A stretch of DNA of 64,000 bases from AWTP1-13 sp963840075 (GTDB lineage: Bacteria > Pseudomonadota > Alphaproteobacteria > Rhizobiales > Hyphomicrobiaceae): contig CAWIXS010000007.1 in assembly GCA_963840075.1 (NCBI GenBank), forward strand, positions 62,001-126,000, read 5' to 3'. Under the pieces are notes generated by a model, which saw only the letters and a program-made list of their open reading frames with translations, did not search any database and was not told where the DNA came from. Shown piece by piece: positions 16,864-25,921 of this stretch. The position numbers and the translations under genes were made by a program. Numbering within the stretch: position 1 is the stretch's first letter; each line of letters begins with the position of its first letter.

Positions 16864-18105
16864 CTACGACTTGGTGCGATCACGCATCGCGAGCGTGCGC
16901 AGCCGCAAGGCATTGAGGCGGATGAAGCCCTCGGCGTCCTTCTGGTCGTAGGCGCCCTTGTCGTCCTCGAAGGTGACGAGCGTCGAGGAATAGAGCGACT
17001 TGGCGCTCTCGCGGCCGGTGACGATCACGTTGCCCTTGTAGAGCTTGAGGCGCACCTCGCCTTCCACGTGCTCCTGGCTCTTGTCGATGGCCGCCTGCAG
17101 CATCTCGCGCTCGGGCGAGAACCAGAAGCCGTTGTAGATCAGCTCCGCGTAGCGTGGCATCAGCTCGTCCTTGAGGTGCGCGGCGCCGCGGTCGAGCGTG
17201 ACCGACTCGATCGCCCGATGCGCGGCGAGCAGGATGGTGCCGCCCGGCGTCTCGTACACGCCGCGCGACTTCATGCCGACAAAGCGGTTCTCCACAAGGT
17301 CGATGCGGCCGATGCCGTTGTCGCGACCGAGATCGTTGAGCCTGGCGAGCAGCGTTGCCGGGGAGAGCGGCTTGCCGTCGAGGCTCACGGCGTCGCCCCT
17401 CTTGAAACCGATGGAAATCTCGGTCGCCTTGTCGGGCGCCTCCATCGGCGACACGGTGCGCTGGTAGACGTAGGGCGGCGGCTCCTGGGCCGGATCCTCC
17501 AGCACCTTCCCCTCGGAGGAGGAGTGCAGGAGGTTGGCGTCCACGGAGAACGGGGCCTCGCCGCGCTTGTCCTTGGCCACGGGGATCTGGTGCTTCTCGG
17601 CGAATTCGATCAGCTGCTCGCGGCTCTTGAAGGTCCATTCGCGCCAGGGCGCGATGATCCTGATCGAGGGCTCCAGCGCGTAGTACGCGAGCTCGTAGCG
17701 GACCTGGTCGTTGCCCTTGCCGGTGGAGCCGTGGGAGACGGCGTCGGCGCCGACGGCCCGCGCGATCTCGATCTGGGTCTTGGCGATCAGTGGGCGCGCA
17801 ATCGAGGTGCCGAGGAGGTAGACGCCCTCGTAGAGCGCGTTGGCGCGGAATACGGGGAACACGTAGTCCCGCACGAACTCCTCGCGCAGGTCCCTGATGA
17901 AGATGTTCTCCGGCTTGATGCCCAGCATCTCGGCCTTGCGCCGCGCCGGTTCCAGCTCCTCGCCCTGGCCCAGGTCGGCCGTGAAGGTGACGACCTCGCA
18001 GCCGTAGGTCTCCTGCAGCCACTTCAGGATGATCGACGTATCGAGGCCGCCGGAGTAGGCGAGCACCACCTTCCTGATCTGGCTTTTGGCGCCGTTGGCG
18101 GGCAT
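16864..18105 (-). CDS. argG: Argininosuccinate synthase
   Basis: A 413-residue cytoplasmic enzyme that joins citrulline and aspartate with ATP in arginine biosynthesis. The PP-loop ATP-binding motif AYSGGLDTS is near residue 15. Further family blocks are FTADLGQGEE, GTSIARPLIAK, HGSTGKGNDQVR, SVDANLLHSSSEG, and ESVTLDRGAAHLKDELM. Length fits the family. ATG 18105 is chosen over an upstream ATG because AGAAGG precedes it and the protein then starts MPANGAKSQIRKVVLAYSGG. It is divergent from the DsbA-fold gene, with a promoter region of about 100 bases between them. Confidence 0.96.
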   Translation of the reverse strand: MPANGAKSQIRKVVLAYSGGLDTSIILKWLQETYGCEVVTFTADLGQGEELEPARRKAEMLGIKPENIFIRDLREEFVRDYVFPVFRANALYEGVYLLGTSIARPLIAKTQIEIARAVGADAVSHGSTGKGNDQVRYELAYYALEPSIRIIAPWREWTFKSREQLIEFAEKHQIPVAKDKRGEAPFSVDANLLHSSSEGKVLEDPAQEPPPYVYQRTVSPMEAPDKATEISIGFKRGDAVSLDGKPLSPATLLARLNDLGRDNGIGRIDLVENRFVGMKSRGVYETPGGTILLAAHRAIESVTLDRGAAHLKDELMPRYAELIYNGFWFSPEREMLQAAIDKSQEHVEGEVRLKLYKGNVIVTGRESAKSLYSSTLVTFEDDKGAYDQKDAEGFIRLNALRLRTLAMRDRTKS

Positions 18106-18211
18106 CGGGGAACCTTCTTGCTTCGGTGCAAAATCGCGGCGCACTATAGGCGAGAACACTGCCCCGGCAAGGCGGCCGGACATCCAGAGGTTCAGAGGCG
18201 GTTTCAAGGCG

Positions 18212-18829
18212 ATGCGCAACCCAAGCCCGCGGCTCGAGTTCTGGTACGAGCTCGCCTCGACCTACTCCTATCTCTCCGCCATGCGCATCGAGGCCCAGGC
18301 CGCGGCAGCCGGCGTCGCCGTTGTCTGGAAGCCCCTGCTGCTCGGGCCGATCTTCCACGCCCAGGGCTGGGACACCTCGCCCTTCAACATCTACCCGGCC
18401 AAGGGCAGGTACATGGCGCGCGACATGGAGCGGCTGGCCGCCGCGCGCGGCCTGCCCTTCAGGCTGCCCTCCCCGTTCCCGCAGAACAGCCTGCACGCGG
18501 CGCGCCTGGCGCTCGTCGGGCACGCGCAAGGCTGGGGTGTCGCCTTCACGCGCGCCGTCTATATGGCGGAGTTCGGCGAGGGCGCGGACATCGGCGACAA
18601 GCGCGTGCTGGGCGCGATTCTGGAGCGGCTGGGCCTCGACGCGGAGGCGCTCCTCGCCAGCTCCGCGGCGCCGGAGACCAAGCAGCTCCTGCGCCAGCAG
18701 ACCGAGGAGGCACAGGAGCTCGGCATCTTCGGCGCCCCCTCCTTTCTGGCGGGCGGCGAGCTGTTCTGGGGCGATGACCGGCTCGAGCAGGCCCTGGCGG
18801 CCGCGGCGGGCCAGTTAGCCTCCGTGTAA
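18212..18829 (+). CDS. DsbA-fold 2-hydroxychromene-2-carboxylate isomerase family protein
   Basis: A 205-residue thioredoxin-fold protein of the kappa-GST-like HCCA isomerase group. The start EFWYELASTYSYLSAMR matches the family's FWYDFxSPYSYLA opening with the glutathione-contacting serine. The end IFGAPSFLAGGELFWGDDRL is the hallmark C-terminal block. These enzymes isomerise ring-cleavage intermediates using glutathione; the substrate of this one is unknown. No CxxC is present. It is transcribed away from argG and shows no operon partner. Confidence 0.88.
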   Translation: MRNPSPRLEFWYELASTYSYLSAMRIEAQAAAAGVAVVWKPLLLGPIFHAQGWDTSPFNIYPAKGRYMARDMERLAAARGLPFRLPSPFPQNSLHAARLALVGHAQGWGVAFTRAVYMAEFGEGADIGDKRVLGAILERLGLDAEALLASSAAPETKQLLRQQTEEAQELGIFGAPSFLAGGELFWGDDRLEQALAAAAGQLASV

Positions 18830-18965
18830 GCCTCCGTGCGGCCCGCCCCGGTCGCTCGGCCTGTCCCTGCGATTCCACGCCGAAATTCGGTCAACGGCAA
18901 AATTGCGTTGACGGGCGAACGTCTGTACGCTACTCTATGCACTTCTGTGGGATGGAGGCAAATTC

Positions 18966-19199
18966 ATGCGCGTAAATGCGGGCTTCTTGAGAGGTCTCGG
19001 CGCTGCGGCTGCGGTCGGAGCGCTGCTGATGCTCGGCGTCGACGCCGAGGCGCAGACCAGCAAGAAGACGTCGCCCTGCAGGGGTCTGGACGAGAAGGCG
19101 TGCAGGGCCAAGACGGCGGAGTGCGGCTGGATCGCCCCGAAGAAGGGTAAGCAAAGGCCCTACTGCCGGCTCAAGACGGTACGCAAGACGAGGCCCTGA
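18966..19199 (+). CDS. Small secreted four-cysteine protein
   Basis: 77 residues preceded by GGATGGAGG seven to ten bases before ATG. A clear signal peptide (VGALLMLGVDAEAQ) is followed by a basic mature part with four cysteines spaced SPCRGLDEKACRAKTAEC...PYC, suggesting two periplasmic disulfides. Family not recognised. Lysine/arginine-rich tail. It stands alone between the isomerase gene and repeat DNA. Confidence 0.65.
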   Translation: MRVNAGFLRGLGAAAAVGALLMLGVDAEAQTSKKTSPCRGLDEKACRAKTAECGWIAPKKGKQRPYCRLKTVRKTRP

Positions 19200-19379
19200 C
19201 GAAGCCAGAACGAGGCCTGAGCCCGGCTACGCCGCGGCGTGCAGGGCGGCGACCCGTTGGGCAAGTCCGCCGGCCTCGCCGGGCGGCGGAGGCTGGATGC
19301 AAGCCCGCGCTGGTGCGTTTGCGTGGTGCTCCACGCAGCGCGACTGCTGGTACGCCGGGGGCGTGGCCCCGGGCGCATG

Positions 19380-19463
19380 CCAAGGTCAAGGCGCCGAGGT
19401 GAAGGCACCAAGGTCAAGGCGCCAAGGTGGAGGCGCCAAGGTGGAGGCGCCAAGGTCAAGGCG
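19380..19463. repeat. Six tandem 14-bp units
   Basis: Units alternate between CCAAGGTCAAGGCG and CCAAGGTGGAGGCG, with one more diverged copy (CCGAGGTGAAGGCA). Fourteen is not a multiple of three, so this is not a coding peptide repeat. The surrounding 19200-19667 stretch has no supportable gene. Confidence 0.85.
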
Positions 19464-19667
19464 CTGGCCGTATGATACCCGGCAGCCTCACGCCCGCCAT
19501 CTCGCGCGCCCGCATCTATGTGATCCGCGTTGGTGATGCACGTTCTCGGGGCAGGAGATTCCGCGCCTGCTCGAGGAGGGTGAGCACCTCGCGCAAGCCG
19601 GCCTCGAGCGCGGTGGGTGTCGGCAGACATGTGGCAGTCGCAGACGCGCCGGCGCCTGGGGTGCGGC

Positions 19668-20309
19668 CTACCGATCCGCCACAGCGTTCGCAAACTCGGC
19701 GATGGCGGCGGCGGCGGCGGCGAGGTTGCCCGAGCGCGTGTAGCCGGAGCCGCCGCGCGGCCCGAGGTCGTGGTCGCCGTCGCCCGCCCAATGCAACGCG
19801 ATCGACGGCGGGAGGCGCAGCGCCTCGACCTCGCCGCGCGTGCCGAAGGGGTCGCGCTCGCCCTGCACGATGAGCGCCGGACAGGTCAGGTCGCGCAGGT
19901 GCCCCGTGCGCAGCTGGTCCGGCTTCTTCGGCGGGTGGAACGGATAGCCGAGGCAGACGAGGCCGGCGATCCGCTCCGCCGCCCGGAGCTGGTCGGCGAC
20001 GAGGCTGGCGACGCGTCCGCCCATCGACTTGCCGCCGATCAGGAGCGGTGCGCCGGCCGGTACATCGGCGACGGCGGCGCGGTACTCGTCCATGAGCCCC
20101 TCGGCCCTGGGCACACGCCCGCGCGAGCCGGTCTCGCGCCGGCGCGCCATATAGGCGAACTCGAACCGCAGCACCGCGATGCCGCGCTCACCCAGCAGGC
20201 GGGCGATCATCTCGAGGAAGGGCGTGCCCATGCCCGCCCCTGCGCCGTGGGCGCACAGAAAGCGCACGCCGGCATCTGCCGGGCCGGTCGTCAGATAGCT
20301 GGTCGCCAC
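19668..20309 (-). CDS. Alpha/beta hydrolase of the KANL3/Tex30 type
   Basis: 213 residues. The N-terminus has LCAHGAGAGMGTPFLEMIA (oxyanion region); the nucleophile elbow is GGKSMGGRVAS near residue 94. The acid follows in IVQGERDPFG, and the histidine in GDGDHDLGPR, with the family's S-G-Y stretch just after. This is the bacterial alpha/beta hydrolase subgroup related to dienelactone hydrolase; substrates are unknown. It is cytoplasmic and lone. The start ATG 20309 lies directly before the conserved beta strand. Confidence 0.88.
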   Translation of the reverse strand: MATSYLTTGPADAGVRFLCAHGAGAGMGTPFLEMIARLLGERGIAVLRFEFAYMARRRETGSRGRVPRAEGLMDEYRAAVADVPAGAPLLIGGKSMGGRVASLVADQLRAAERIAGLVCLGYPFHPPKKPDQLRTGHLRDLTCPALIVQGERDPFGTRGEVEALRLPPSIALHWAGDGDHDLGPRGGSGYTRSGNLAAAAAAIAEFANAVADR

Positions 20310-21391
20310 GCGGGTTCCGCCCTCCTGAGACCCCTTGAAAGGCCCTCCCGAGGCCTTCTCGAAGGGGGTGGCAACCGCGTCGAAGCCGCCTTACATCTGT
20401 CAAGCTTATTGTCCTGGAATGTCATTTTGTCGGCTGTCTGTGCCATATCTGAGACACAAACGGCGGGCTATAGTGGACCCAAGGTCGGAACGCAAAGAGA
20501 ACAAAGCAAAAGAACGCGTCTGTCCGGCAGAGGTTCAAGAGGGGCCCGTTCCACCTCGGTTCGCGTAAGGTCCCGCCGCTTCTGCGAGTGCGTGTTGTGT
20601 ACGCGTAGCGTGCTCCGGCGAGTTCGGCAAATCGCATTGAGCTGGAATCGGGCTGTCGCCCGTTCTTGTAACGGTGGTCTGCTGTCTAACGGGTGATGTC
20701 CTATGCGTCGCGTTCAGAGTTGCGTCCAGAGCCGCGTCGAAAGTTGTGTCGAGGTTCCCCGCGTAGGTCGGTTGCGTTGCGTCGGCGTCAGTAGCGAGTT
20801 GGAGTTGCAGTTGGCATCCAGGTTCGAGTTCGCGTCCGAGTCCGCGTATGCGTCGTGTCAGTTGCGTCAGTCGCGTGAGTTGCCGAGGACGGCACTTGCC
20901 CCCGCGCTCCTGGGGCTGCGGCGGGCCGCCGAGGCGAGAAAGTCGATGCGTATCGCCAGGCGGTTTGCGGCCCTGGCCGGGGTCAACCGGGCTAAGGCAT
21001 TTGGGCAGGATGAAGGAGCCGACAAGGCTCTTTTCGAGTGAGGCTCTTTTCGAGTGAGACGAGGAGGCGGGCGCCACACGCCCGCCGGGCACCAAAACCA
21101 GAACGGAACGGCCCCAGGTCGGGAGGGGGCGTCACAGGCAAGGCTCGAGGACGGCTGGGTTTGGCGTTCCGTCCGTGAGGCAGGCGCATCGAGCGTGCGA
21201 CAGGCATGTCAAACCGGCTTCGCTGTCCAAGGTATCGCGTCGGGAAGCCGTAGCGCTGGATGCGCCTGCCACCTCCAAGGTGGCACGGGGCAAGTCAGAC
21301 ATAACCCCTTGCCCCCGACCTGTGCACGCAATTCATCGCCTTGGCGCGATCGGTCTGACGCCGGTTTGGGCCTGCGAGACAGGGGATGACC
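20310..21391. other. About 1.1 kb without a supportable gene; contains a biased-composition tract
   Basis: From about 20701 to 20880 the + strand is poor in A and built from irregular GAGTTGCGTC/GCGTCGAGTT words. The minus strand therefore reads as repeated ACGCAACTC-type words (LDTTFDAALDATLNAT in one frame). Further on, a 16-base direct repeat AGGCTCTTTTCGAGTG occurs twice in tandem at 21025-21056. No reading frame has convincing protein character. Confidence 0.6.
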
Positions 21392-21601
21392 ATGAACTAC
21401 CGCTACATCAATTCGGTCCAGTGGGAGCAGGCCATCGGCTGGGCGCGGGCCCATTGCGCCCGCGTGTTCCGCGACGGCGGCAGCCCCGGTGCGGCGCTCG
21501 GCGCATTCGGCCTGAGCGTTCCCGACGGCGCCGACTGGAGCACGGCGATCGACCGCATCGCGCTCGCCCTGTGCGCCCCGCCGCACCGCAAGGCGGCCTG
21601 A
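21392..21601 (+). CDS. Small conserved-looking protein of unknown function
   Basis: 69 residues: begins MNYRYINSVQWEQAIGWAR and goes on CARVFRDGGSPGAALGAFGL. Composition (W, Y, balanced charges) is natural. AGGGG six bases before the second ATG favours 21392 over the ATG two codons earlier. No signal peptide or membrane segment. Short proteins opening this way occur, from memory, in Rhizobiales without assigned function. It stands alone ahead of a truncated insertion sequence. Confidence 0.55.
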   Translation: MNYRYINSVQWEQAIGWARAHCARVFRDGGSPGAALGAFGLSVPDGADWSTAIDRIALALCAPPHRKAA

Positions 21602-21823
21602 CGGCCTGCAGGATAAGGGAGTGCGGCGGCTTCCCTGGGCGCCCGCCCAGCCCAGTCCGCCGCTGCGCCGCGAGCAACGCCTCCCAGTGACCTCCCTGGG
21701 CCTCCGGCACGGAAGCCCCGGTCATCGGCGGTTCACGTTCTCGCGGCAAGCCTGCGCCTGCCATCATGTCGGGTATCCACCCAGCATTCTCCGTGCTTTG
21801 CTGCGTACACCTCCGGTGAGGGC

Positions 21824-22726
21824 GTGCCAGGGCGTGCCATGAGCTGCCGCACCCGGCGGCGGGGGCGCACCAGGGGAAAGTCTCCGTCGGCCATCGGCCG
21901 CCTCAAGGACGGCTGGCAGGACGAGCACGCGGCCTGGTCCAGGCGCGATCTGGCGGGGAGACGCTACGTCTATGTCTGGGCCGACGGCATCCACCTGGAG
22001 GCGCGCCTGGAGGACGAGAAGCAGTGCATCCTGGTGCTGATTGGAGCGACTGCGGAAGGCAGCAAGGAGCTGGTCGGCTTCACCGACGGCGCCCGCGAAA
22101 GCGCCGCGGACTGGCGCGACATGCTGCTCGATCTCAAGCGCCGCGGGCTTGCCATCGCGCCCGATCTCGTCATCGCCGATGGCGCGCTCGGCTTCTGGAA
22201 GGCGGCGGGCGAGGTGTGGCCGAGGACGCGCGAGCAGCGCTGCTGGGTGCACAAGACCGCGAACGTCTTGAACAAGCTCCCCGTCAGCCGGCAGCCGAAG
22301 GCCAAGCGCGCCTTGCAGGAGATCTGGATGGCGGAGACAAAGGCCGAAGCCGAGACCGCGTTCGACGCCTTCATCGAAAGCTACCAGGCCAAGTACGAGA
22401 AGGCGGCGCAATGCCTCGCAAAGGATCGCGACGCGCTGCTCGCCTTCTACGACTTCCCTGCCGAGCACTGGAAGCACCTGCGCACCACCAACCCGATCGA
22501 GAGCACCTTCGCAACCGTGCGCCACCGCACGATCCGGTCGAAGGGCTGCCTCTCCAACAAGACCGCGCTGGCCATGGTCTTCAAGCTGGTCGAGGCCGCG
22601 CAAAGCAGCTGGCGGCGGCTCGACGGTCACGCCCTCTTGCCAAAGTTGATCCTCGGCGTGAAGTTCTCCGACGGGATCGAGGTCGTGCCGAAAATGGCCA
22701 CCCCTCAATCCGCCATCGCCGCCTGA
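21824..22726 (+). pseudogene. IS256-family transposase, 5'-truncated
   Basis: From about residue 25 the frame matches IS256/Mutator transposases: IGRLKDGWQDEH, YVYVWADGIHLEARLED (first catalytic Asp), LVIADGALGFWKA (second Asp), REQRCWVHKTANVLNKLP, LRTTNPIESTFATVRHRT (catalytic Glu) and QLPKLILGVKF-like end. Roughly the first 100 residues of a normal 400-residue protein are missing. The residues before IGRLKDG read from unrelated DNA, so the element is inactive unless helped in trans. Confidence 0.85.
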
Positions 22727-22761
22727 CCGATCAGGCCGTCACCAAAAATTGGCGATAGCTC
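21875..22761 (+). mobile_element. Truncated IS256-family element
   Basis: The right terminus is preserved: CCAAAAATTGGCGATAGCTCC at 22741-22761 is a typical IS256-type end, right after the transposase stop. No matching left end is found upstream of 21875, so the left third was deleted. The right end abuts an IS1634-type transposase tail. Confidence 0.75.
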
Positions 22762-22762
22762 C

Positions 22763-23026
22763 TACGCCCTGCACGTCACCCTCAAGCGCCGCCTCGCCGC
22801 GCTGGCGCCCCGCCTCACCCCGCGCAGCGTGCTGGAGAAGTTCTCCGCCGTGCAGATGAACGACGTGATCGTGCCGACCACAGACGGACGCGAGGTTCAG
22901 CTCACCCGCACCACGCAGCCCGAACCCGATCTCAAGCTCCTGCTGGACAAACTCAGGCTCGAACTTCCCGCCCAGGCGCCGCCGACGATCTCCGTGCCAT
23001 CGACCTCGGTGTCAGCCCCTGTGTAA
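22763..23026 (+). pseudogene. C-terminal fragment of an IS1634-type transposase
   Basis: 88 codons in frame to TAA: YALHVTLKRRLAALAPRL, RSVLEKFSAVQM, VPTTDGREVQLTR, QPEPDLKLLLDKL. This is the usual tail of IS1634 transposases of a different branch from the one at 29156-30925. The IS256 end lies immediately upstream, so the IS256 element landed in, or was recombined into, this older IS1634 copy. Confidence 0.8.
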
Positions 23027-23257
23027 TGAAGACCTCAGGGTGGCCGATCATGACAAATCAATCACTTAGCGCTTCCATACCCCGCGAATAGGCTAAGTCG
23101 GGTTAGCGCCTCGTCCCGAATGAATCGCAGCAAGGTGCATCGTTTGCCAACTTGCGGCCGCAATGCGCGCATTTGCTACTTGGGCTGACAGTCCAACTGG
23201 CCAAACTGGAAATGCTCTCAACCTTGTGACGCCACTCTAGATGAGAGAGCCATATCG

Positions 23258-23773
23258 ATGCCGCTGTCACCCGCAAAGGCTAAATACATTCACTACATGC
23301 ACTATCTGCCCCCTGTAATGTATATGGTTTTGGGTGTTGTATTCATAGGCATGCCTTTCGTCATCGATGGAGCAAAGGACTTTGAGATGACAGTCCTTTT
23401 TGTTCTTCTTGGTCTTGGGTTCTTCAGCTGGGGTACCTTCTCGCTTTGGCGTCACAGCAGGCAGGACCCAACGGCGCCGGTATACACGGTTGACGATCTA
23501 CCGTTGGATCAACGTGCACGCACCCTTCGCCGGATGATGTTGATAGTCCCCGTCGGGTTTACTCCAGCTGCTGCACTCGTCGGCTACGAGATCGTACGAC
23601 TGGAATATGGTTGGGCGGACAGAGTGTCGGTCTGGGCACCCGTTGCCTTTGTCTACAACACTTTCGGCTTCTGGCCCGCCGTCCTATTCATTCCCACGGC
23701 GGGGCTTCTGCTCATCCTGTTCCTTGCCACGAAATTGCGCTCGATCAAGGAATCAAATCCAACGATAAGCTGA
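23258..23773 (+). CDS. Four-helix membrane protein of unknown function
   Basis: 171 residues with four hydrophobic segments: two adjacent near 18-62 (PVMYMVLGVVFIGMPFV and MTVLFVLLGLGFFSW) and two near 92-115 and 135-160. A cytoplasmic-looking loop, HSRQDPTAPVYTVDDL, lies between the pairs. GAGAG lies about ten bases before ATG. Base composition is visibly less GC-rich than the flanks, suggesting acquired DNA. No family recognised. Confidence 0.7.
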   Translation: MPLSPAKAKYIHYMHYLPPVMYMVLGVVFIGMPFVIDGAKDFEMTVLFVLLGLGFFSWGTFSLWRHSRQDPTAPVYTVDDLPLDQRARTLRRMMLIVPVGFTPAAALVGYEIVRLEYGWADRVSVWAPVAFVYNTFGFWPAVLFIPTAGLLLILFLATKLRSIKESNPTIS

Positions 23774-23916
23774 TCTCGATGCGCCGGCCGCTGCTATGCC
23801 GCCAAGGCGCTCAGGTTCCGCGGCATCCAATGAGACTGGTGACAAACCTTCCGAGCTGCACGGCCTCGGCGGGCGCCGCACCGTAACGGCGCCGAATGGC
23901 AGAGCACGCGCGCGCA

Positions 23917-24117
23917 CTACTGCCGCTTCGCATCGCGCTGTTCAAACTGCATGAGCATGGAGTTCAACCGGTCTGCCTCCTGCCGTGAAATCTTTCCGGT
24001 CTGACGCAGGATCACCAGACCATCTGTGACGTGCTGACGCTCAACATCATCCCTGATGTGTCCTCGCTTGAGGACCTCCCAATCTTTCTCCTTTGCGCGC
24101 CGGCGGCGTGTGAACAA
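23917..24117 (-). CDS. Small charged protein, SHOCT-like
   Basis: 66 residues from a TTG start: KEKDWEVLKRGHIRDDVERQ then VILRQTGKISRQEADRLNSML. The second part resembles the short amphipathic SHOCT pattern (leucine, gly-x-ile/ser-x-x-glu-ala-asp-x-leu). It lies just below the stop of the membrane protein fragment, possibly the same transcript. Start codon uncertain. Confidence 0.4.
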   Translation of the reverse strand: MFTRRRRAKEKDWEVLKRGHIRDDVERQHVTDGLVILRQTGKISRQEADRLNSMLMQFEQRDAKRQ

Positions 24118-24149
24118 TCGCGCGCTGGTGTGGAGATCTCCAAGGCTCG

Positions 24150-24866
24150 GCTAGCGAATACCGCCCGCCTCATCGGCTGTGAGGCGCAACAACTTGGCCA
24201 ACCGTCGCTGCCCGTCCCGCGGTCGAACTGTCCGACCCAATGGTAGAGACAGGCGGGATGCACCGGATCGCGGTCTAAATGCGACCACCGCTTGTGCTCA
24301 ATCTTGGGATCGATCTTGGCGTCGATTTCCTCGATCGCCCCGATCTTGCTGCCCTTGAGTGGTCGCGTATTGCCAAGGTCGAAACGCTCGCCAGACGAGA
24401 GGCGGACATCGTAGATAAGGTTATTGTTCTTGTCGGTCCGATTACACCCGGTCGTGAGTACTCTTGCATCGCTGAGATCATAGCGGCGGCTGGAAAACGG
24501 AGGAAACATGCGGTGCTCCACGATGCCCATTGGGCCAGCGACCCAGAAGTTATTGATCTCTAGCGCGATCACAACCATAGCCGGCAGCAACAATACGATC
24601 GCCGCGATCCCCCATCGGCGCGCCTGATCCCGGGCCATAGCGCGTAAGAATTCGTCGACTGTCGTCGACCTGCGCCCTGCTGAACCCCCGAGTATCCAGT
24701 GCGTAGCGCGGCGCGTGAGGCCTGGCCTAGGCGGCGAGTTCAGCATTCCCGCCGCCGAGCTCAAGAATCCATTCGCCCTGTAGCGAGCAGAGAGCACTCC
24801 GGCGACCCAGCCCATGAGCGCGAGCAAGCCGAACAACAGAAGGAGCGGCCCGATGCCCACGTTCAC
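24150..24866 (-). pseudogene. Two-helix membrane protein, probably frameshifted near its 3' end
   Basis: From GTG 24866, six bases below the stop of the upstream small gene, the frame reads VNVGIGPLLLLFGLLALMG, then a loop, a second membrane segment (WGIAAIVLLLPAMVVIALE) and a soluble domain with RYDLSDARVLTTGCN, LSSGERFDLGNTRPL and KIEHKRWSHLDRDP. After FDRGTG the natural-looking continuation (QRRLAKLLRLTADEAGGIR, then stop) is in another frame. The current frame runs on into DNA that encodes the next small gene on the same strand. A one-base change near 24210 is the simplest explanation. Family not recognised. Confidence 0.5.
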
Positions 24867-24871
24867 GTGGA

Positions 24872-25108
24872 TTAACGAAGCCCCGCTTTGCGTTGCCTGA
24901 GCAACGGCCGGGATTGGACATGACCGTCGAGCCACATGAACGCAGTCACGATCAGGCCGATGGCCGCCACCATGGCGAGGCCAAGCACGGCGCCCCCTTC
25001 AACGGTCAGTTTGCTATTGGGTGCGTCGACAATGGCATCATGAAAAGGCTCAGGAACTCCAAGTGATGCCAACCACGCGACGCGCGAGTGCCTCTCGTCC
25101 GGCGTCAT
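24872..25108 (-). CDS. Small single-helix membrane protein
   Basis: 78 residues: MTPDERHSRVAWLASLGVPEP, then one membrane segment (AVLGLAMVAAIGLIVTAFMW) and a basic tail. The TAA is directly followed by the GTG of the two-helix protein, suggesting a two-gene unit. It is not recognised as a known family; it is natural in composition. Confidence 0.55.
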   Translation of the reverse strand: MTPDERHSRVAWLASLGVPEPFHDAIVDAPNSKLTVEGGAVLGLAMVAAIGLIVTAFMWLDGHVQSRPLLRQRKAGLR

Positions 25109-25354
25109 GCGTTGGCTCCCCTATCGAAGTTCGGCCGCAATGACATGGCCCGGCCTTCACTACTTATCAGCGGTGCGCATCAGCGCACCGCTCCTTAAAC
25201 AAGCGCTCCTGGCAGCTGGCAGTTGAGGCTTGTGCCCACAATGCAACCACTTAGTTTGTGGCGAAGTGAGACGAACCGCAGGCGCATCTTCATGTCAGTG
25301 TGTGTCAGGAGACCATAGCGAAATACCAAGATTTGGGATGAAGGGGTCAAGCAG

Positions 25355-25921
25355 CTAAGATTTCCGCTTGAGCTTGAAGGACGCGAAGAACTTGTCCTTG
25401 AGCGTCCCCGCCAGCTCCCGCTGCGTGTTTGGAAATTCAATGGACAGCATGTAGAGCACACTCTTCGTCTTGATAGCGCGGATGTACGCACCCGTTGCCG
25501 GACCAGCGAGGGTAAAGGTCAGCGTGTCGACGCCGTCCTTGGTCTGGCGGCTCACGTCAGACACCTTGTTGCCCGGGTTGGATGACAAAGACTTGGGAAT
25601 CTCAGCGAGGTCAGTGGGTGTTTTTGCAGTCACTGGAGCTTCGAGGGCCAGAAGCTTGATGCCCTCTGCACTCTTGGCACCGATGGCATGGCTCGCTTGA
25701 CCAGCTTCGTGCGTCGTAAAATCGTTGAAGGGAATGGGCATGAGGATCGAGAACGAGCCTTTGCTGGAAACCGCCGGATGCCATCCCGAGCCATCGTCAG
25801 CGTTGACGCCGACGCGGTGCATTTCCAGCTTTGGCTGCTGAGCCTGCACGATTGCGCTAGCTGCGATCATCAGCACGAACGAACAGGCGCCTACGAGCAG
25901 GCGGACCATTGAATCGGGCAT
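25355..25921 (-). CDS. Secreted protein of unknown function
   Basis: 188 residues starting at an ATG with a strong AGGAGG seven bases upstream, which decides the start. Signal peptide LLVGACSFVLMIAASAIVQA, then a soluble domain WHPAVSSKGSFSILMPIPFNDFTT, KDGVDTLTFTLAGPATGAYIRA, and YMLSIEFPN with a basic KLKRKS end. The pattern SF-x-I-LMPxPF is seen in uncharacterised periplasmic proteins; I give no name. A lone gene in a less GC-rich stretch; 25109-25354 holds no gene. Confidence 0.75.
   Translation of the reverse strand: MPDSMVRLLVGACSFVLMIAASAIVQAQQPKLEMHRVGVNADDGSGWHPAVSSKGSFSILMPIPFNDFTTHEAGQASHAIGAKSAEGIKLLALEAPVTAKTPTDLAEIPKSLSSNPGNKVSDVSRQTKDGVDTLTFTLAGPATGAYIRAIKTKSVLYMLSIEFPNTQRELAGTLKDKFFASFKLKRKS

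Noticed and set aside
19380..19463. Regular repeats considered as a CRISPR array
   Set aside because: Units are 14 bp, contiguous, with no unique spacers, and no cas genes are present anywhere in the window.
21740..21840. Minus-strand sequence WHALTGGVRSKARRMLGGYPT-like (two parts) upstream of the IS256 fragment
   Set aside because: Looks like the tail of some mobile-element protein, but I could not assign a family or find the rest of it.
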